64,000 nucleotides of DNA from Paenibacillus arenilitoris (GCF_014705655.1 NZ_JACXIY010000032.1:1-64000); one strand, 5' to 3'; shown: positions 41,554 to 51,861, counted from the stretch's first letter. Program-made: numbers and translations. Notes: generated by a model not told the origin, from the sequence alone.

Positions 41554-44456
41554 GGACATTCGTAGGCGCGCGCAAGCTTGTCATAGACGGATTTTGGAAC
41601 AAGGACGAGGACGGCCGTTATTCGCTGCTGCTCGGCACGGCCGAACGGAAGGACGCGGCGGAAGGCAAGCTGCGGCCGCTGCTGTTCGCCTGGCACAAGG
41701 CATCCTGGTACGGCGCGGAGATCGAAGAGATCGCCGTCGGCGACAGGAAGCTGCTGAAGTTGCCGCCGCTGCTGGCGGCCGATTACTTGTCGTCGCCGCG
41801 GCCGGTGAGGCTGCTGCAGCTCGAATGGACCGAGCGGCTCCGTACGCTGATGCGGCTGGCGGAGCTGATACGGGCCGCCATGCTGAACGGCTGGTTCGCG
41901 CCGGATTGGCAGGAATGGTCGGAGACGCGGCGGAGCTGGAAGCTGGCGATTCCGGAGCGGGAAGCGCGGCTGAACCGGCAGTGGACGGACGCGGTGCGCG
42001 AGGCTGCCGAGAACGGAGACGTCGGCGCCCGGCATTGGCTGAGCGGTGCGATCGAGCAAATGATCGAAGAATACGAGCCGGCGGCGCAGGCATGGCGCGA
42101 GGTGGAGAAGGCATCCGGAGAGACGGTCGTCAGGCGGAAGTCCGCCGACGAAGACGATTGGCTGATCGCGATCGGGTATCGGAAGGATACGCTTCCGTTC
42201 CGCGTCGCGCTTCAGCTCGCGGAGCCGAGCGAGGCGGCTGGCTGGACGCTGCGGCCTGCTCTGCAGGACCGCGAGGGCGGATCCTGGATCCCGGTAAGGC
42301 GGACCTTCGGCGAGCCGGGCTGGGAGAAGGAGTCCGGCGCGTCAGACGATATTCCGGACGAGTGGCGGCCGTACCTGCGGGAGAAGCTCGAGAAGCAGCG
42401 GCAGAGATGGCTGGCCGCGCTTCCGGATTGGAGCGACGCTTTGGCGGATGAGAGCGGAAGCGGTCAGCTTTCGGATCACGAGGCTTGGCAGTTTCTCGAA
42501 TCGGCGAGCGTCCGGCTGCTCGAAGCCGGCTGCCCGGTGCTGCTGCCGGCCTGGTGGGAAGCGGTCCGCTCTCGCAAGCTGCGCGTCCGGGCGAAGATGA
42601 AATCCTCGGTCGGTTCGGCGGCGCAGCCGATGTTCGGCCTCGACCAGATCGTGCAATTCGATTGGAAGCTGGCGCTCGGCGACGTGAATTTGACCGAGGC
42701 GGAGTTTCTCCGCCTGGCGGAGGAGAACCGCCGGCTCGTCAACATCGGCGGGGAATGGGTGCATCTCGATCCGCAGGACGTTACCCAAATCAAGCAGTGG
42801 CTGAAGCGAATGGGCAAGCGCCACGGGCTGTCTTTCCGCGACGTGCTGGAGATGCATCTTCGCGGCGGCCTGCCGATCGACGAGGACGGCGAGCCCGACT
42901 CGGACCTGCGCGCGGAAATCGAGCTGAACGAGCATCTGACCGCGTGGCTGAAGCAGCTGCAGCAGTCGTCGGAACTGCCGCTGGCAGACGTCCCGGCCAC
43001 CTTCCTGGGCGAGCTTCGCCCCTACCAGCATCAAGGCGTCACGTGGCTGCTGTTTCTGCGGAAGTTCGGGCTCGGTGGCGTATTGGCCGACGACATGGGC
43101 CTCGGCAAGACGATCCAGTTCATGGCTTATCTTACCTACGTGAAGGAGCATAACCTGCAGCGGAACGGGCCTTCGCTGCTTGTCTGCCCGACGTCGGTCA
43201 TCGGCAACTGGGAGAAGGAGCTGGAGCGGTTCGCGCCGTCGCTGCGCGTCATGCTGCATTACGGCAACAGGCGCGACAAAGGGGAAGCGTTCCGGGAGGC
43301 GGCGCAGGGCGCGGATTTGGTCATCACGTCCTATTCGCTCGCCCAGCTCGACGAGGAGGAGCTGGCCTTAGTCGAATGGGACGCGCTATGCCTGGATGAG
43401 GCGCAGAACATCAAAAACGTCTATACGAAGCAGTCGATGGCGATTCGCCGGCTAAGCGCGCATCACCGCGTCGCGCTGACGGGCACGCCGATGGAGAACC
43501 GGCTGACCGAGCTGTGGTCGATCTACGATTTCATCAACCCGGGCTATCTCGGCCCGATGAACGAATTCCGCCAGGCGATTGTCGCTCCGATCGAGAAGAC
43601 GCGCGACGAGAACCTGATCGCGGGGCTGCAGCGCTGGGTTAGGCCGTTCATGCTCAGAAGGGTGAAGAAGGATCCGACCATCCAGCTCGCTCTGCCGGAT
43701 AAGATCGAATCGAAGACGTACGTTTCGTTGACCGCGGAGCAAGGCGCCATGTACGAGAATCTGGTGGCCGACCTGCTCGACAATTTGGATAAACTGAGCC
43801 CGATGCAGAGGCGGGGCTTGATTCTCGCGGCATTGACGAAGCTGAAGCAGCTGTGCGACCATCCCGCCTTGCTGACGGGCGACGAGAGGCCGGCCGCGTG
43901 GGAGTCCGAGCGTTCCAACAAAGTGGAGAGGCTGCTCGACATGTGCGAGGAAATCGCGGCGGAGGGCGAGCGCTGCCTGATCTTCACGCAGTACGTCGAT
44001 ATGGGCAAGCAGCTGCAGCAGCTGCTGGAGCGGCGGCTCGGCTTGCCGGTTCCGTATTTGCACGGCGGAGTGCCGAAGGCGGGGCGCGACGAGATGATCG
44101 GCCGGTTTCAAAACACGGAGGAGCCCTGCTGCGCGTTCGTGCTGTCGCTCAAAGCCGGCGGGACGGGGCTTAACCTGACGGCCGCCAACCACGTGTTCCA
44201 CTTCGACCGCTGGTGGAACCCCGCGGTCGAGAACCAGGCGACGGACCGCGCTTTCCGGATCGGGCAGACGAAGAAGGTGCAGGTGCACAAGTTCGTCACG
44301 CTCGGCACGCTGGAGGAGAAGATCGACGAGATGATCGAGAACAAGCAGTCGCTGAACGAACAAATCGTAGGCCAATCCGAGCAGTGGATTACCGAATTGT
44401 CCACGGAAGACTTGAGGGATCTGTTCGCCCTTCGGAAAGGCCGGTTAAAAGGGTGA
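41550..44456 (+). CDS. SNF2-family DNA helicase/translocase
   Basis: 968 residues from the ATG overlapping the SWIM stop (MRTFVGARKLVIDGFW). The N-terminal ~480 residues are family-specific, then a complete SNF2 ATPase: motif I DDMGLGKT at about 514-521, motif II DEAQNIKN, motif III LTGTPMENR, and the C-terminal lobe with SLKAGGTGLNLTAAN and QATDRAFRIGQ. ATP-driven translocation on double-stranded DNA is expected. Bacterial SWIM/SNF2 pairs have no settled role; DNA repair or transcription recycling has been proposed for relatives such as RapA. Confidence 0.95.
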   Translation: MRTFVGARKLVIDGFWNKDEDGRYSLLLGTAERKDAAEGKLRPLLFAWHKASWYGAEIEEIAVGDRKLLKLPPLLAADYLSSPRPVRLLQLEWTERLRTLMRLAELIRAAMLNGWFAPDWQEWSETRRSWKLAIPEREARLNRQWTDAVREAAENGDVGARHWLSGAIEQMIEEYEPAAQAWREVEKASGETVVRRKSADEDDWLIAIGYRKDTLPFRVALQLAEPSEAAGWTLRPALQDREGGSWIPVRRTFGEPGWEKESGASDDIPDEWRPYLREKLEKQRQRWLAALPDWSDALADESGSGQLSDHEAWQFLESASVRLLEAGCPVLLPAWWEAVRSRKLRVRAKMKSSVGSAAQPMFGLDQIVQFDWKLALGDVNLTEAEFLRLAEENRRLVNIGGEWVHLDPQDVTQIKQWLKRMGKRHGLSFRDVLEMHLRGGLPIDEDGEPDSDLRAEIELNEHLTAWLKQLQQSSELPLADVPATFLGELRPYQHQGVTWLLFLRKFGLGGVLADDMGLGKTIQFMAYLTYVKEHNLQRNGPSLLVCPTSVIGNWEKELERFAPSLRVMLHYGNRRDKGEAFREAAQGADLVITSYSLAQLDEEELALVEWDALCLDEAQNIKNVYTKQSMAIRRLSAHHRVALTGTPMENRLTELWSIYDFINPGYLGPMNEFRQAIVAPIEKTRDENLIAGLQRWVRPFMLRRVKKDPTIQLALPDKIESKTYVSLTAEQGAMYENLVADLLDNLDKLSPMQRRGLILAALTKLKQLCDHPALLTGDERPAAWESERSNKVERLLDMCEEIAAEGERCLIFTQYVDMGKQLQQLLERRLGLPVPYLHGGVPKAGRDEMIGRFQNTEEPCCAFVLSLKAGGTGLNLTAANHVFHFDRWWNPAVENQATDRAFRIGQTKKVQVHKFVTLGTLEEKIDEMIENKQSLNEQIVGQSEQWITELSTEDLRDLFALRKGRLKG

Positions 44457-44465
44457 AGAATCGAC

Positions 44466-44657
44466 ATGGCGGAGCATAACCCGCAAGCGAAGCAGACGAA
44501 GCTGCGACAGACCGCGCCGGAAGCATCTCGCGCCGGAGGCGGGGACGCGCCGGAGCAGGCCGCGGCCGGGGAACGGGGCGGGCCGGATGGCGCGAACCGG
44601 GAGTGGCGGCGGTTCTACGAGGCCGTTAAAGAAATTACGGAAGAGATGCAGCGCTAA
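44466..44657 (+). CDS. small hydrophilic protein, hypothetical
   Basis: 63 residues, Ala/Gly/Glu-rich with a helical end (EWRRFYEAVKEITEEMQR). It starts 10 bases after the helicase stop with a weak GGGTGAAG site, and a terminator follows, which fits a last gene in the operon. Codon bias agrees with the neighbours. No recognised family. Confidence 0.5.
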   Translation: MAEHNPQAKQTKLRQTAPEASRAGGGDAPEQAAAGERGGPDGANREWRRFYEAVKEITEEMQR

Positions 44658-44680
44658 CCGAATACGCACCATCGACGTTT

Positions 44681-44714
44681 ACAGCCTGCCGGGAATCGTT
44701 GCCCTGCAGGCTGT
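44681..44714 (+). terminator. terminator of the SWIM/SNF2 operon
   Basis: Arms ACAGCCTGC and GCAGGCTGT, then ATGATTTTCC; the T-tract is short. Confidence 0.6.
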
Positions 44715-44857
44715 ATGATTTTCCCCCTCCCCGAACGGAATAATAGAATTGTATCCCGCGCTTATCGTATTTTCGACCTCCTGCGTCAAGAAAGGCCCCG
44801 TCTATAATAAAAGAGCGAAGCAAACCAACGAACACCCTATACGAGGAGGTCTATTGC

Positions 44858-46231
44858 ATGAAAAAAAGCTTTTCCCTGCTTGCCGCGCTTCTGACGTCCG
44901 TTGCGCTCGTCGCATCCGCTTGCGGATCGAACAACAACGCCGAGCCGCCTGCCGGCACCGGCTCCGAGGGCACAGACAAGCCTGCCGAGACAACGGCGCC
45001 GTCCGAGGAACCCGCACCGAAGGAGGTGACGCTCTCCCTCCGCCATACGCAAATTAAAGAAACAAGCAAAACCCGGTTGAAAATATTGGAGGACGTCGTC
45101 GCGAAGACGGAGCAGGAGAACGAAGGCCTCACGTTCAAGCTCGAGGGCATCGACGAAATCGTCAACCGCGACCAGAAGCTGAAGGCCGAGATGGCCGCCG
45201 GCAACCCGCCCGACATATTCGAAGTATTCGGCGGCGCCGACCTGAAGCTGTACGTGAAGGCCGGCCGCATGCTGGATCTGACGCCGATCATCGAAGAGCT
45301 CGGCATCAAGGACAAATTCGCGAGCTTGTCGGAATTCACGATCGACGGCAAAGTATACGGTCTGCCGTTCGGCGGCTACAGCGAGGCAATCTTCTACAAT
45401 AAAAAAGCGTTCGGCGAGCTGGGCCTCTCGATCCCGACGACTTGGGATCAGCTGCTGGACGTCGCCGAGAAAGCGAAAGCGGCCGGCTACACGCCGTTCG
45501 GCCTTGCGGCCAAGGATGCGTGGGTTAACGGCATGCTGTGGAATTCCGTCCTGGAGCGGTACGTCGGCATGGACGCGATCAACAAAGTCGTGACCGGCGA
45601 GACGAAATGGACGGACGAAAACTTCGTCAAAGGCTTTGCGGCTTATGCGGATCTCGTGAACAAGGAATACTTCACGAAGGGCTCGCTCGGCCTCGCTTAC
45701 GCGGATCAAGGCGCGCAGCTCCTGTCCGGCAAAGCGGCCATGGTCTTCACCGGATCGTGGGACGCGAACCGCTTCACGAGCGACGAAGCGGGGGATTTGA
45801 AGGGGCAGATCGGCTATTTCGCGTTCCCTTCGATTCCGGGAGGAGCCGGCGACCAGACGTCGATCAACGCCTCCTACTCGAACGGCTTCGGCTTCTCGGC
45901 CAACCTGAACGAAGACCAAATCGCCGCCGTCAAAACATTCATCGCCAACTTCTTCAACGAGGAAATTCAAAAACGGACGCTCATCGAAGACAAATTGCTG
46001 CCGTCCATGAAGCTGTCCGACCTGTCTGGCGTCGATCCGCTCATTTCCGAAGTATTGACCGTCATGGCAAGCGCATCCTCCTCCTGGCCTGCCTTCGACT
46101 CGATTACGCAGCCGGCGGTGACGGCGGAGATCGGCGTCGGCCTGCAGGAGCTGATCGGCAAAGTCAGCACGCCGGATAAGGTCGCGGCCAAAATCCAAGC
46201 CGCGCAGGAGAAGGCGAACGCGGCTCAGTAG
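44858..46231 (+). CDS. sugar ABC transporter substrate-binding lipoprotein
   Basis: 457 residues. Signal peptide with lipobox ASAC and lipidated Cys22, a Pro/Glu/Thr-rich linker to about 55, then a type-I carbohydrate-binding fold (MAAGNPPDIFEVFGGADL, VYGLPFGGYSEAIFYNKKAF). It captures an oligosaccharide outside the membrane for the two permeases downstream. No ATPase gene is present, so a shared MsmX-type ATPase is probable. A hairpin after the stop would make this gene more abundant than the permeases. Ligand cannot be told. Confidence 0.94.
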   Translation: MKKSFSLLAALLTSVALVASACGSNNNAEPPAGTGSEGTDKPAETTAPSEEPAPKEVTLSLRHTQIKETSKTRLKILEDVVAKTEQENEGLTFKLEGIDEIVNRDQKLKAEMAAGNPPDIFEVFGGADLKLYVKAGRMLDLTPIIEELGIKDKFASLSEFTIDGKVYGLPFGGYSEAIFYNKKAFGELGLSIPTTWDQLLDVAEKAKAAGYTPFGLAAKDAWVNGMLWNSVLERYVGMDAINKVVTGETKWTDENFVKGFAAYADLVNKEYFTKGSLGLAYADQGAQLLSGKAAMVFTGSWDANRFTSDEAGDLKGQIGYFAFPSIPGGAGDQTSINASYSNGFGFSANLNEDQIAAVKTFIANFFNEEIQKRTLIEDKLLPSMKLSDLSGVDPLISEVLTVMASASSSWPAFDSITQPAVTAEIGVGLQELIGKVSTPDKVAAKIQAAQEKANAAQ

Positions 46232-46268
46232 GCCGGCCGGCAAGTCTTTAGATCGGCTCAGACGGGCG

Positions 46269-46308
46269 AGAAGGTGTCCTTCCTTCCGGAAGGCGCCTTC
46301 TTTTTTTT
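46269..46308 (+). terminator. intra-operon attenuator
   Basis: GAAGGTGTCCTTCC pairs with GGAAGGCGCCTTC and runs into eight T residues, between the binding-protein and permease genes. Such sites commonly reduce read-through so the binding protein is in excess. Confidence 0.85.
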
Positions 46309-46330
46309 CAAACAAACGGGGGAGGAAGCC

Positions 46331-47212
46331 ATGAACAAAGCGCTCAAAAATCCAATTACGTATATGGCGTTCATTATTCCGACGCTCGCCTTATATGCGG
46401 TGTTTTTCGTATACCCGGTCATCGTATCGTTCTATTACGGTTTTTTTCAATGGGACGGCATCACGGACAAAGTATTTACGGGCTTCGATAACTTTGCGAG
46501 GCTGTGGCAGGACGAAGTATTCCGCAAGGCGCTGGCGAACAACTTTTATTTTATGGCCTTTTCGCTCGCCGTGAACATTCCGCTCGTCTTCCTCATCTCG
46601 ATCATGATCAGCAAGGCGCGGCGGATGCGAGACTTTTACAAATCGGCCGTGTTCGTGCCGGTCGTCATCTCCACGGCCACCGTCGCGATTCTGTTCGGCG
46701 TGCTGTACAACTACGATTCGGGCCTCGTGAATCAGCTGATCCGGCTCGCGGCGCCGGACGACTGGGCGAGGGAGTGGCTCTCCGACCCCAAGCTCGCGAT
46801 GCTGTCGATCCTGATCGCCAACGCCTGGCAAAATATCGGCTTCTTCATCGTTTTGTGCCTGGCCGCCATTATGAACATTCCGAAGGAAATCGTGGAAGCC
46901 GCGAAGATCGACGGCGTGAACGGCTGGCAGGAAACCTGGACGCTGACGCTGCCGCTGATCCGGCCGGTCTTGTTCGTCATGCTGCTGCTTACCGTTTCGG
47001 GAACGATGAAGGTGCTGGATATCGTGCAGATCATGACGAACGGCGGGCCGTTCCAATCGACCGAGGTCATGTCGACGTATATGCTGAAGGTCGGCTTCCG
47101 CTCGATGGAGCTCGGCTACGGCAGCGCCATCGGCGTCGCCATGTTCCTGATCATTCTGGTGCTTACCGGCGTGCTGCAGCGGATTACGAAGCGCGAGGAG
47201 GTGCAGTACTGA
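46331..47212 (+). CDS. sugar ABC transporter permease (MalF/UgpA type)
   Basis: 293 residues from the ATG at 46331 (GGGGGAGG site). Six membrane segments and the EAA loop at about 190-215 (EIVEAAKIDGVNGWQETW), which contacts the ATPase. First of two permeases; its stop overlaps the next start as TGATG. Acts with the binding protein before it. Confidence 0.93.
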   Translation: MNKALKNPITYMAFIIPTLALYAVFFVYPVIVSFYYGFFQWDGITDKVFTGFDNFARLWQDEVFRKALANNFYFMAFSLAVNIPLVFLISIMISKARRMRDFYKSAVFVPVVISTATVAILFGVLYNYDSGLVNQLIRLAAPDDWAREWLSDPKLAMLSILIANAWQNIGFFIVLCLAAIMNIPKEIVEAAKIDGVNGWQETWTLTLPLIRPVLFVMLLLTVSGTMKVLDIVQIMTNGGPFQSTEVMSTYMLKVGFRSMELGYGSAIGVAMFLIILVLTGVLQRITKREEVQY

Positions 47213-48057
47213 TGTCGCGATTGCGCCGCGGCCAATGGTGGCTGCATGTCTTGTTGATCGGTTACGTCGCGGCGACGCTGTTCCCGCTGATCTGGCTGTT
47301 CATGTCCTCGTTCAAATCGAATCGGGAGATTACGGCGAATACATGGGCGCTGCCGACGCGCTTCAGCTTCGAAAATTACGCCGCGGCTTGGGAGAGCGCG
47401 AACATCGGCAAGTATGCGCTGAACAGCGCTTACGTGACGGTCGTCGCCTGCGTCCTTACGCTGCTGTTCGCGGCCATGACCTCGTTCGCGATTTCCCGCA
47501 TGAAGTACGGGAGATCGAACAAGGCAATCTATCCATTCATCCTGCTCGGGCTCATCGTGCCGCCGGGCGCGCTGTTCATCCCGCTCTACCGGCTCATTCA
47601 AGGCATCGAGCTGTTCGGGCAGCCGCTTTACGATACGCATTGGTCGTTAATTCTGGTATACTGCACCTATGCATTGCCCATTACGGTATTCATTCTTTAC
47701 GCGTTCATGCTGTCCATTCCGGGCGAGCTGGAGGAAGCGGGCATCATCGACGGACTCGGCGCCTCGGGGCTGTTCTTCCGCATCGTCGTGCCGATCTCGC
47801 TGCCCGCGCTCGTCACGGTATTTATTTTGAATTTCATCGGCAATTGGAACGAATATATTTTATCGCAGCTGTTCATTACGTCGGAATCTCTCAAAACGCT
47901 GCCTACCGGTATGGCGACCTTCAACGACGGCTACCGCACCAACTTTGCCTCGCTGTCCGCGGCGGTCATCATCAGCATCGTTCCCGTACTGGCCGTGTAC
48001 GTGTTCCTTCAGCGGCAAATCATCGAAGGGATGACGGCAGGGAGCGTCAAAGGGTAG
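47212..48057 (+). CDS. sugar ABC transporter permease (MalG/UgpE type)
   Basis: 281 residues with six membrane segments and the EAA loop LEEAGIIDGLGASGLFFRIV. It starts with the usual MalG-like end-on segment (LIGYVAATLFPLIWLFMSSF). Coupled to the previous permease. The sensor kinase gene begins about 58 bases on, so transporter and regulator are probably one transcription unit. Confidence 0.93.
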   Translation: MSRLRRGQWWLHVLLIGYVAATLFPLIWLFMSSFKSNREITANTWALPTRFSFENYAAAWESANIGKYALNSAYVTVVACVLTLLFAAMTSFAISRMKYGRSNKAIYPFILLGLIVPPGALFIPLYRLIQGIELFGQPLYDTHWSLILVYCTYALPITVFILYAFMLSIPGELEEAGIIDGLGASGLFFRIVVPISLPALVTVFILNFIGNWNEYILSQLFITSESLKTLPTGMATFNDGYRTNFASLSAAVIISIVPVLAVYVFLQRQIIEGMTAGSVKG

Positions 48058-48115
48058 AGGGGCGAGGGCGAGTGCTTCCCGCCTATGCCAAACTTTCGCG
48101 AGAGGGGCTCCGCCA

Positions 48116-49927
48116 TTGAACTTGAGACCGAAGCTGATGCTTGCCTTCATCCTGCTCATCATCATTCCGATGATCGGGCTCGGGATGTTCTCCTTCCTGC
48201 ATTCGGAGACGCTGCTGGAGAAAAAGTACAGCGAGCAGACCGAAATTTCGCTCAAGGCGGTCGGCGGGAACATCCGTTATTTTTTTCGCGAGCTGGACCA
48301 GCTCTCGGACGGCAGCTTAACCAGTCCCGAAGTGCAGGATACGCTGAAGTACAGCACGCGTACCGCGAGCGACGCGAGCACCATGATCAAAATCAACCGG
48401 GCGGAGAAGGAAATGAACCGCATTCTGTTCCAGCATCCCGCCGTCAGCTTCGTCGTGCTGTACGCCAAGGACGGCACCATGTTCCGCACCTTCCGGAACG
48501 ATCCGACGACGTTCAAGCCGATCTCGTACGATCTTCTGCAGCAGCACTCCGCCTACAAGCAGGTGCTTGCGCTCGGCGGGCGGCCGCTCTGGATCGGTCC
48601 GCACGAGCAGCGGGAGCTGACGGGCGTGGAGCCGCCGCTCTTCACGCAAATCCGGCTCGTCAAGGACATGGAATCGTTTGGCGACCTGGGCGTCATGGTG
48701 ACGCAGTACAAGACCGAAGAAGTGTACGGCATGCTGAAGGAGTTCCAAAACCCGGGGTCTGACGGCAAGGAGACGCGTTACGTTATCGTGAACAAGGAAG
48801 GCCTTGTTCTGCTCGACAGCCGCAGGGAAATCGAGGGACGAAGCATGAACGGATACACGGACGCGCAGCCGCAGAACACGGTCAGCTACGCCAGCTCGCG
48901 GGAAAAGTTCGGCGGCGTCGACAGCCTCGTGTCCGCTTACCAGCTTGACCGCAACGGCTGGGTGCTCGTTTCGGTCAAGGGGTGGAACGATCTGACGAAC
49001 GAGAACGTCAGGTTCGTCCAATGGATCGGGATGATCACCGTGCTCGGGCTGCTCTCGGCCGTCCTGTTCAACGTCTTCTTCGTGAACCGGGTCGCGCGGT
49101 CGATCATTCGGGTCGTCCGCAAGATGAGGCTGGTCGAGCAGGGGCTGCTGGACATCCGGGTAACCGCGCAGGGCAAGGACGAGACGGTGCTGCTCGCCAG
49201 CAGCTTTAACCGGATGGTCGAGCGGATCGGCAATTTGCTGAGCGAGGTCAGGCGCGAGCAGGCGCGGAAGCAGCATGCGGAAATGATGCTCATGCAGGCG
49301 CAGATCAAGCCGCATTTTCTGTTCAACACGCTGGAGTCGATCAACGCGCTCGCCGCGCAGAACGAAGGCGGCAAAATCATGCTGATGGTGCGGAGGCTGA
49401 GCAACCTGCTCCGCACGAGCATGCATCACTCGGAAGAGATCACGATCAGCCAGGAAATCGAGTATGTGCGGAGCTATTTGGAAATCCAGAAGTACCGCTT
49501 CGAGGAGCTGTTCGTTTACGAACTGAACGTGCAGGAGGAAGCGCTCGATTACGCGGTTCTGAAGCTGACGCTTCAGCCGCTCGTGGAGAACAGCATCCAG
49601 CACGGCTTCGAAGGCTATGCGGACGGGGAAGGACTCATATCGATCGAAGTTTCCGCCACTCGCCATCACATCGTCGTCTTCGTCCGCGACAACGGCATCG
49701 GGATGAGCAAGGAGGCGCTTCGGCAGCTTTCCTCCGGCGAGCCGTATTCGAGCAGGCCGGCGAATGAAGCGGCGCATGGCGAGCGAAGGGGGCTCGGGCT
49801 GCGCAACGTCGCGGACCGGCTCCGCATTCACTACGGGCCTGCATACGGGCTGCGGATTTGCAGCGAAGAAGGCGGCGGCACGACGATCCGCTGCGTCATT
49901 CCAAAGAGCAGAGGTGATCTGGTTTGA
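48116..49927 (+). CDS. sensor histidine kinase, YesM type
   Basis: 603 residues from TTG at 48116 (AGGGG upstream). Membrane segment at about 8-28, an extracellular sensor domain of about 270 residues, a second segment at about 302-322, a HAMP linker, then the His_kinase domain with His400 in QIKPHFLFNTLESINALAAQ and a GHKL ATPase end. Such kinases sense extracellular sugars, often through the binding protein encoded beside them, and pass phosphate to the AraC-type regulator that follows. The stop overlaps the regulator start as TTGA. Confidence 0.92.
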   Translation: MNLRPKLMLAFILLIIIPMIGLGMFSFLHSETLLEKKYSEQTEISLKAVGGNIRYFFRELDQLSDGSLTSPEVQDTLKYSTRTASDASTMIKINRAEKEMNRILFQHPAVSFVVLYAKDGTMFRTFRNDPTTFKPISYDLLQQHSAYKQVLALGGRPLWIGPHEQRELTGVEPPLFTQIRLVKDMESFGDLGVMVTQYKTEEVYGMLKEFQNPGSDGKETRYVIVNKEGLVLLDSRREIEGRSMNGYTDAQPQNTVSYASSREKFGGVDSLVSAYQLDRNGWVLVSVKGWNDLTNENVRFVQWIGMITVLGLLSAVLFNVFFVNRVARSIIRVVRKMRLVEQGLLDIRVTAQGKDETVLLASSFNRMVERIGNLLSEVRREQARKQHAEMMLMQAQIKPHFLFNTLESINALAAQNEGGKIMLMVRRLSNLLRTSMHHSEEITISQEIEYVRSYLEIQKYRFEELFVYELNVQEEALDYAVLKLTLQPLVENSIQHGFEGYADGEGLISIEVSATRHHIVVFVRDNGIGMSKEALRQLSSGEPYSSRPANEAAHGERRGLGLRNVADRLRIHYGPAYGLRICSEEGGGTTIRCVIPKSRGDLV

Positions 49928-51537
49928 CCGGGAAAGTGCTCCTTGTGGACGATGAAGCGCATATTACGCGCAATTTGGAGAAGGTTATTCCCTGGGAAAT
50001 GTTGGGGCTGACGGTGGCCGGCGTAGCCAAGAACGGCGCGGAGGCGCTTGAGCAAATGGAGAATACCGAATTCGACCTGATGCTGTGCGATATCCGCATG
50101 CCGGTCATGGACGGGCTGGAGCTGGTGCGCCATCTCCGGAACAAAGGCTCCGCTTGCGACATTATTATGCTGTCGGGCTATCAGGATTTTACGTATACGC
50201 GAGCGGCGATTCAATGCGGCGTGAAGGATTACGTGTTGAAGCCGATCCCTTACGACGAGCTGACCGGCGTCATCGCCCGCATTATGTCCGGCAGGCGCAG
50301 CAAGCAGAAGCGGCAGCAGGAAGAGAAGCAGAAGCTCGGACGGATCATCGATCTGGCGAGCGAGAAAATTTTGTACGACGTCATCATGGACTATACGGAC
50401 GTAACCGCGGACAATTGGCTGCTGACCGGCGACGAGCAGCAGCTGAAGCGGAAAAAATTCGTCCTGCTCTTGTTCGATCTTCTCGCCGGCACCGAACAGA
50501 CGAAGGATTGGCGCGATTGGCCGGACAAGGAGCGCAAGCTTTGGAACTTCGCCGTCTGCAACGTGCTGCGCGAGGCGCTGCGCCGGGAGGGCCATCACCA
50601 CGCGGTCATCCAAATCCGAGACGGCGAATGGTGCGTTCTGATCGAGACCGACGAGTCCGCGGCGTACGACCTGCCGGTTGTCGAGCAATGGACGAAGACG
50701 CTGCTCGCCGCGGTCAAAGAGCATGTCAAGCTGCCTCTATTCGCGGGCATTTACCGCGAGTTCGCTTCCGCGGAAGGGTTATCGGCCGCCTATAAGCAGG
50801 TGCAGCAGGGGATGCAGCTGACGCCGGCGCATGACGATATCGCGGTCTATCCTTCGGGACAGCAATCCGCGCGGCAGGCGGATCAAGCGTTATGGGACGC
50901 GGCGGAGGATATGTTGGGCGCGGTGAAGCGGGGCGATGCCGCCGCGGCGGACGGCCACTTGGCCGGCTTGGCGAAGAAGCTGCAGCAGATGAACGAGCCT
51001 TCCTCGGACCGGGTGAAGCCGCTGCTCCATTTTTTCGTTCTGCATCTGATGCGCGAGATGAAGGAAATGGGCGCGTTCCCGAAGGAACAGGAGGAGAAGC
51101 TGTGGCGCAGGCTGGACCGCCGGTTCGACATTAAGGACTTGCTTGCGGTCATCCGGCAGGTGACGAACGCGGTTTCGGAGAAGTCGGCCGATAAGAAGAA
51201 GCAGTCGGAGCGTTCGATGGCCATAGCGAAGGATTATCTCGACCGGCATTTGTACCGCGACCTCAGCGTGGACGAAGCGGCTGCGCACGTCGGCCTTAGC
51301 ACGTCGTACTTCAGCCTGCTGTTCAAGCAAAACTTCGGCGAGACGTTCATCGAATACGTAACGAGGCAGAGGATGGAGAGGGCGAAGGCGCTGCTCCTCG
51401 AAACGCCGAAGAGCGTCGCTCAGATCGCCAAGGAAGTCGGGTACTCGGAGCGAAGGTATTTTACGAAGGTATTCATGAAATATACGGGCGACAATCCGAC
51501 CGATTACCGCGGCAAGGAGCGCGGCGGAGAGGCTTGA
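49924..51537 (+). CDS. response regulator with AraC DNA-binding domain, YesN type
   Basis: 537 residues from TTG overlapping the kinase stop, with AGAGGTGATC upstream. Receiver domain 1-120 with phospho-acceptor Asp56 (LCDIRMPVMDG), a long linker domain, and two AraC helix-turn-helix motifs in the last ~100 residues (VGLSTSYFSLLFKQNFGETF, then VGYSERRYFTKVF). It should activate the sugar transporter operon when phosphorylated. In many Paenibacilli this pair lies upstream of the transporter; here it is downstream. Confidence 0.93.
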   Translation: MTGKVLLVDDEAHITRNLEKVIPWEMLGLTVAGVAKNGAEALEQMENTEFDLMLCDIRMPVMDGLELVRHLRNKGSACDIIMLSGYQDFTYTRAAIQCGVKDYVLKPIPYDELTGVIARIMSGRRSKQKRQQEEKQKLGRIIDLASEKILYDVIMDYTDVTADNWLLTGDEQQLKRKKFVLLLFDLLAGTEQTKDWRDWPDKERKLWNFAVCNVLREALRREGHHHAVIQIRDGEWCVLIETDESAAYDLPVVEQWTKTLLAAVKEHVKLPLFAGIYREFASAEGLSAAYKQVQQGMQLTPAHDDIAVYPSGQQSARQADQALWDAAEDMLGAVKRGDAAAADGHLAGLAKKLQQMNEPSSDRVKPLLHFFVLHLMREMKEMGAFPKEQEEKLWRRLDRRFDIKDLLAVIRQVTNAVSEKSADKKKQSERSMAIAKDYLDRHLYRDLSVDEAAAHVGLSTSYFSLLFKQNFGETFIEYVTRQRMERAKALLLETPKSVAQIAKEVGYSERRYFTKVFMKYTGDNPTDYRGKERGGEA

Positions 51538-51552
51538 AGCCGGGTCGGAGAC

Positions 51553-51589
51553 GGCGACGTGAGGGCGTTAATCCCTGCGTCGCCTTTTT
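51553..51589 (+). terminator. Rho-independent terminator
   Basis: GGCGACG...CAGGGATT-type stem: outer arms GGCGACG and CGTCGCC, inner GAGGG/CCCT, then TTTTTC. 15 bases after the regulator stop. Confidence 0.85.
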
Positions 51590-51861
51590 CGTTTTTATGC
51601 TAACAAGCGTTTCCAACTCGAGATGATTTCGGCGCTCTGCAGTGCAGGTTGTGCAAAGGAATTGCGCTACGCCAGAACCGCTCACATCCGTTGCATATTG
51701 TGCAATAATTAGTCGGAATGTTCAGAGTTTGTTCAGAGGCTTTCGGTACAATGCTGTTGTGAGAGCAAGTAAAAGCGTCAACGACCGTTCCCGGCATGCT
51801 GCACGCAGACTCCAGTCTAACGCCGCATTCGGCTGAACGCTGCCGGCGAACGGAAGCGACG

